Assembly (NCBI RefSeq): GCF_000002235.5
Contig: NW_022145604.1
Coordinates: 29,919,857-29,983,856, forward strand
Length of the DNA stretch: 64,000 bases
From: Strongylocentrotus purpuratus
Taxonomy: Eukaryota > Echinodermata > Echinoidea > Camarodonta > Strongylocentrotidae
Direction of reading: 5' to 3'
Of the stretch, positions 61,146 to 64,000 are shown piece after piece. The stretch's first letter is position 1. Each line of letters begins with the position of its first letter. The notes beneath the pieces are model-generated. The model searched no databases, was not told the DNA's origin, and worked only from the letters and a program-made list of their open reading frames with translations. The position numbers and the translations under genes are program-made.

Positions 61146-61428
61146 AGAAGTGTCGTGGTCGAGTGGATATGTCACCGGACTGTCGATCACAAGGTCCGCG
61201 GTCCAAGTCCCGCCGTGGCACTAATGTCCTTTGGCAAGACATTGATCTACATTTGCCCCATTCAACCCAGGTGATGTAAATGGCTGCGTGGCAGGAATTA
61301 ATTCCCTGAAATGATAGAGTGCCGTAATGGCAGCCGTGCTAAAGCCAGAGTAATAATCGGGAGCGCCAGGAGTGTCAAGTCTGACAAAAATGAGTGCTAT
61401 ACAAGAACCCACCATTATTATTATTATC
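61146..61428 (+). mobile_element. tRNA-derived SINE
   Basis: The head AAGTGTCGTGGTCGAGTGG continues to a B box GGTCCAAGTCC and GCCGTGGCAC. The body has TTTGGCAAGACATTGATCTA, CATTTGCCCC, AACCCAGGTGATGTAAATGG and AGAGTGCCGTAATGGCAGCC, and the tail is (ATT)n. It lies in the presumed CAPN7 3' UTR, in the opposite orientation to the gene, ending about 50 bp from the stop codon. Confidence 0.82.
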
Positions 61429-61478
61429 ACATTTCAATCACAGATTTACTTCCATCATCAAGGCATTTCTTTTGCGTC

Positions 61479-61623
61479 TCATTGGAGATGAACGACCTTC
61501 ATGGCGCATGACGATGAGATGGTGAGGAAGAATGGCGACTCCTGACCCTGGCTAAAGGTCGTAGGTCGGATGTTGTAGACCCCACCGGGAACGTCTTCCA
61601 GCTCCAGTATCGTGAATCCATGC
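61479..61623 (-). CDS. CAPN7: CAPN7-like terminal coding exon
   Basis: Acceptor ACCTTTCATTATTCAG|GCATG on the minus strand, in phase 2. It encodes HGFTILELEDVPGGVYNI, RPTTFSQGQESPFFLTIS and SSCAMKVVHLQ, with a TGA stop at 61481-61479. The open frame continues upstream of the acceptor to 61718, but that part is intronic. Confidence 0.87.
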
Positions 61624-63643
61624 CTGAATAATGAAAGGTGCACAAGAGAAATAAAACCGTACAATTTCATGACCGTATTCTGGGAGACACGCCCACACCA
61701 GGAAGAGTGCTCAAGCATGGTCGTGTTCGGGAAAGGAGGACCGAGGCATATTTTGCCTTGGCCCTAACAACAACAGTGTACCATTGTTTAATTTAGCTCA
61801 GTTTGTCTATTACATAACATACAGCAAAAGTACATAGTGCATCAAGCAACGAATGCCTTAAATAAACAAACAATCCACGCAGCTGCTAAGAACAATCAAA
61901 AATCAATTATTGTGAATAAAAAGTGAATCAGAATTCATTTGAATTTAATAAAAACAGGAATGTAATGATTGATAGTCTTATCAAAGAAGAAGCCAACGAA
62001 GACAGATATAAGACTTATCAAAATCTTTACAAGAGGGAGTATGAAGAAATCATAAAACAAAAGAAGTTCCTTACCGATAGTCTCCACTCATCTTCTTCTC
62101 AAATTGTGCACTGCCTTTCCCTTCAGATGAGACACAGATCACCTCGAAGCCCACGTGATAGGTCCTGGGGATCAGAAGAAATATCAAAGGAAACGTGACT
62201 TTACTATGCTTAATAACTTTACTGTTGCCATCATCATCATCATCATTATCATCATCATCATCATCATCATCAAAATCCTCCTCATAATCATAATTCCCTC
62301 TTTTCCTCCTCTCCCTCCTCCTCATTAGGTCAACATCATATAATTAATTGTTTTTTTCTATCTTACTTCTGTTTCTGAAAAGCTGATTTTATGTGTTCTC
62401 TCTTTTTGTTTTTGTTTCACAGGTGCTGCACCTTGAGCATTCAATTTCAAGTGGATCGTCACCTTTAAATACAGATTTCATATATTAATAATAACAATAA
62501 TACACAACATTTATAAGGCCCTTAATACTGTTGTTTCTAAGCGCCAATTGTCTTTCTACAAATTACCAACCAAAACTTATAATAAACACACATATTATAA
62601 ATCTGTTCTTTAATCAATAAATCATGCATATCTATAATAATAAACATTAAAATAAAAGTGAGATCAAATAAAGATCAAACATATGATCAAACAAACATAA
62701 GATCAAACAAACAAAGAATAAGATGGTGTGCACCTCCTTTACTATCATTATCAACCTTACCGTTAGTACGACCACCCATCCCCACCTCTACTCCTACTTA
62801 CTTTGGTCCTTTGAGGTCGATAAGTAGGGAGTTTCCCCTGCTGTTGTCTTGAAGACATACTTGGTAGATAGGATTGTTGATGTATGTTTCTCTGTTGTTG
62901 GCACAGCCTCCTGCAGTCTTCCCCTTCCACTCACCAGTGAACTGCCATGACAAGAAAGTTTAACAATTAATTGCATGAGAACCTCAATTATTGAAATATA
63001 AATGATAAACAAATGTAGAACAGAGAAAGACTGTTAAATTTTTTAAAGGGATAGCTGAGTTTTGTTGCAGAGGGCGCTACACAAAATATTTATTTGGGAG
63101 ATAATGAAAAAGGTGAGTGTAAAATTTGAAAGAACATACAATTTATATGACTATAGCTTTCTGAGTGAGCTGCTATAGGGATTACTCCATCAAGTAACAA
63201 AAATGTACAAATAATATTTTATTCCATTTGTATACGACATACTTTGTAAAACAATATTTATATTATTCATGTGTTTTGTTATCGATCTTGTGTTATATTG
63301 TTATATTTTATGTATTCATGCTTGATAGTGATACATTATGTTTTACTTGTTATTATTTTTGTTGTTAATAAACTCAAACTCAAACTCAAAGTATCAAGAA
63401 TCAAATCATAATAAAGTTGGGGTTGAATTAAATATAAGAACGGATGTGAAGAAATACCAAAATCTATTTTGTTTTTAAAAGGTGGAATAGTAGAATATTT
63501 CTTGCTTCATGATAAAACGTTTCATACGATTCCTGTAAAGCAGATTTAAATTTCAACTTAGCAAACCTCTATGAACTTACATTCTTGGTGTGTTTGTAGG
63601 GATCCACTATCTTGGAGAGCTTGAATTCACATGTGGAATATGC
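61479..63643 (-). CDS. CAPN7: Calpain-7-like protein, C-terminal part (last 4 exons)
   Basis: Minus-strand exons 63643-63581, 62941-62802, 62164-62075 and 61623-61479 join in phases 0, 2 and 2 to about 144 residues ending in a stop. The product runs AYSTCEFKLSKIVDPYKHTKN, FTGEWKGKTAGGCANN, then NNPIYQVCL, LLIDLKGP, YHVGFEVICVSS, KKMSGDYR, LELEDVPGGVYNIRPTTF and QESPFFLTISSS, ending HLQ. W-x-x-x-TAGGC with NNPxY marks a calpain C2-like (domain III/CBSW) fold. The SGDYR, LELE, GxxNIxPTTF, PFFL and LQ end agrees with remembered CAPN7. CAPN7 is a cysteine protease with N-terminal MIT domains that bind ESCRT-III proteins. The protease core lies off the window. No searches were run. Confidence 0.87.
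62075..62164 (-). CDS. CAPN7: CAPN7-like exon, second from last
   Basis: Acceptor TTTCTTCTGATCCCCAG|GACC and donor GACTATCG|GTAAGG on the minus strand. The 90-bp exon is in phase 2/2 and encodes TYHVGFEVICVSSEGKG then SAQFEKKMSGDY. The upstream intron (62165-62801) contains an (ATC)n tract at about 62229-62275. Confidence 0.85.
62802..62941 (-). CDS. CAPN7: CAPN7-like exon, third from last (TAGGC motif)
   Basis: Acceptor CTTGTCATGGCAG|TTCACT and donor GACCAAA|GTAAGTAG on the minus strand. The 140-bp exon starts in phase 0 and ends in phase 2. It encodes FTGEWKGKTAGGCANNRE, TYINNPIYQVCLQDNSRG and NSLLIDLKGP. The G-x-W, TAGGC and NNPxY residues are the hallmark of the calpain C2-like domain. 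Confidence 0.87.
63581..63643 (-). CDS. CAPN7: CAPN7-like exon, fourth from last
   Basis: Acceptor CTTTCATCCTGCAG and donor AAGAAT|GTAAGTT on the minus strand. The 63-bp exon is in phase 0/0 and encodes AYSTCEFKLSKIVDPYK then HTKN, leading directly into FTGEW of the next exon. Confidence 0.8.
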
Positions 63644-64000
63644 CTGCAGGATGAAAGAAGAAAAAGGAAAGGGGGAAAATAGAAAGAAATCATAATAAAT
63701 TCAATTGATATTTTTCATATATTTTGATTGACCTTAACATAAGAATGAATATCCTGAAAAGTATACAAAATATAAGAAAGACTGAACGTGGACAAAAATA
63801 GTATTACTAGGCATACTTTGTTTTCTTTGATTTAGCAGTACTTAAACTGATTTCATACAGTGTATTGGATGAACAAGATCCTCATTGTTTTTTCTACAAT
63901 ATTAGAGGTGTATAATAAATAGGTTAGAACAAGGGTACATGACAGAAAGCGATGGGAGATGCATAGCCGCCAACCCCTTCCGAAGGGACGGCACTAGATG
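63644..64000 (-). other. CAPN7 intron to the right edge
   Basis: AT-rich sequence between the fourth-last exon and the window edge, in which no further exon was recognised. Upstream exons of CAPN7 should lie to the right of the window. Confidence 0.5.

Noticed and set aside
61479..61718. Full 79-codon minus-strand frame as a separate small protein
   Set aside because: Only the part up to 61623 is exonic; the acceptor at 61624 and the phase match to the upstream exon show it is the CAPN7 terminal exon.
61923..62198. 91-codon plus-strand frame rich in Lys/Glu
   Set aside because: It overlaps, antisense, the well-supported CAPN7 exon 62075-62164 and has no start or splice support of its own.

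Overview
This window is metazoan nuclear DNA. It is AT-rich and intron- and repeat-dominated, and has almost no long open reading frames. The repeats (many ACATGTACATGT-type motifs, tRNA-derived SINEs, TTAA-flanked foldback MITEs, and elements with CCGT microsatellites and ~150-bp core repeats) together with deuterostome-type genes suggest an echinoderm, most likely a sea urchin. The species assignment is inference. No long open frame is a convincing gene; the real coding sequence is in short exons with splice signals.

Two genes can be supported. (1) Plus strand, about 12.0-56 kb: a homologue of LYPD6, a GPI-anchored Ly6/uPAR three-finger protein. Its coding exons are 43364-43496, 52265-52363, 53248-53393 and 54732-54917. 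They join in phase to 187 residues with a signal peptide, 12 domain cysteines and a hydrophobic C-terminal tail. Upstream lie apparent non-coding exons at 16324-16495, 18151-18406 and 42420-42521, and possibly a first exon ending at 12466, so the 5' UTR may span about 31 kb and includes a 24-kb intron. (2) Minus strand, 63643 to 61479: the last four coding exons of a calpain-7 (CAPN7) homologue, covering its C-terminal C2-like domain. The rest of the gene lies beyond the right edge. The two genes converge tail to tail.

Region by region: 1-12 kb is intergenic and dense in transposon remnants (a MITE cluster at 0.96-2.28 kb and two core-repeat elements at 3.7-4.2 and 6.6-7.7 kb). 12-43 kb holds the LYPD6 5' exons and a huge intron with SINEs, a 1.1-kb Helentron-like element (20.5-21.7 kb), several TIR elements, purine-rich minisatellites, and a hAT-like element with a CpG-rich promoter-like core (35.8-36.7 kb). 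43-55 kb holds the coding exons separated by decayed tandem duplications, MITEs and a (CAT)n/(CAC)n tract. 55-61.4 kb is the convergent intergenic/3' UTR zone with MITEs, a long CT tract and a long inverted repeat. 61.4-64 kb is the CAPN7 3' end.

The observations most worth a second look are: three different core-repeat elements that share one architecture and carry clustered DR1 (AGGTCA n AGGTCA) nuclear-receptor motifs; two MITEs of different types each lying exactly between two direct copies of local host sequence; a triplicated coding-exon splice-donor segment in LYPD6; and the hAT-like element with a promoter-like CpG-rich core. All similarity statements come from reading the sequence and from memory of the families; no searches were run.
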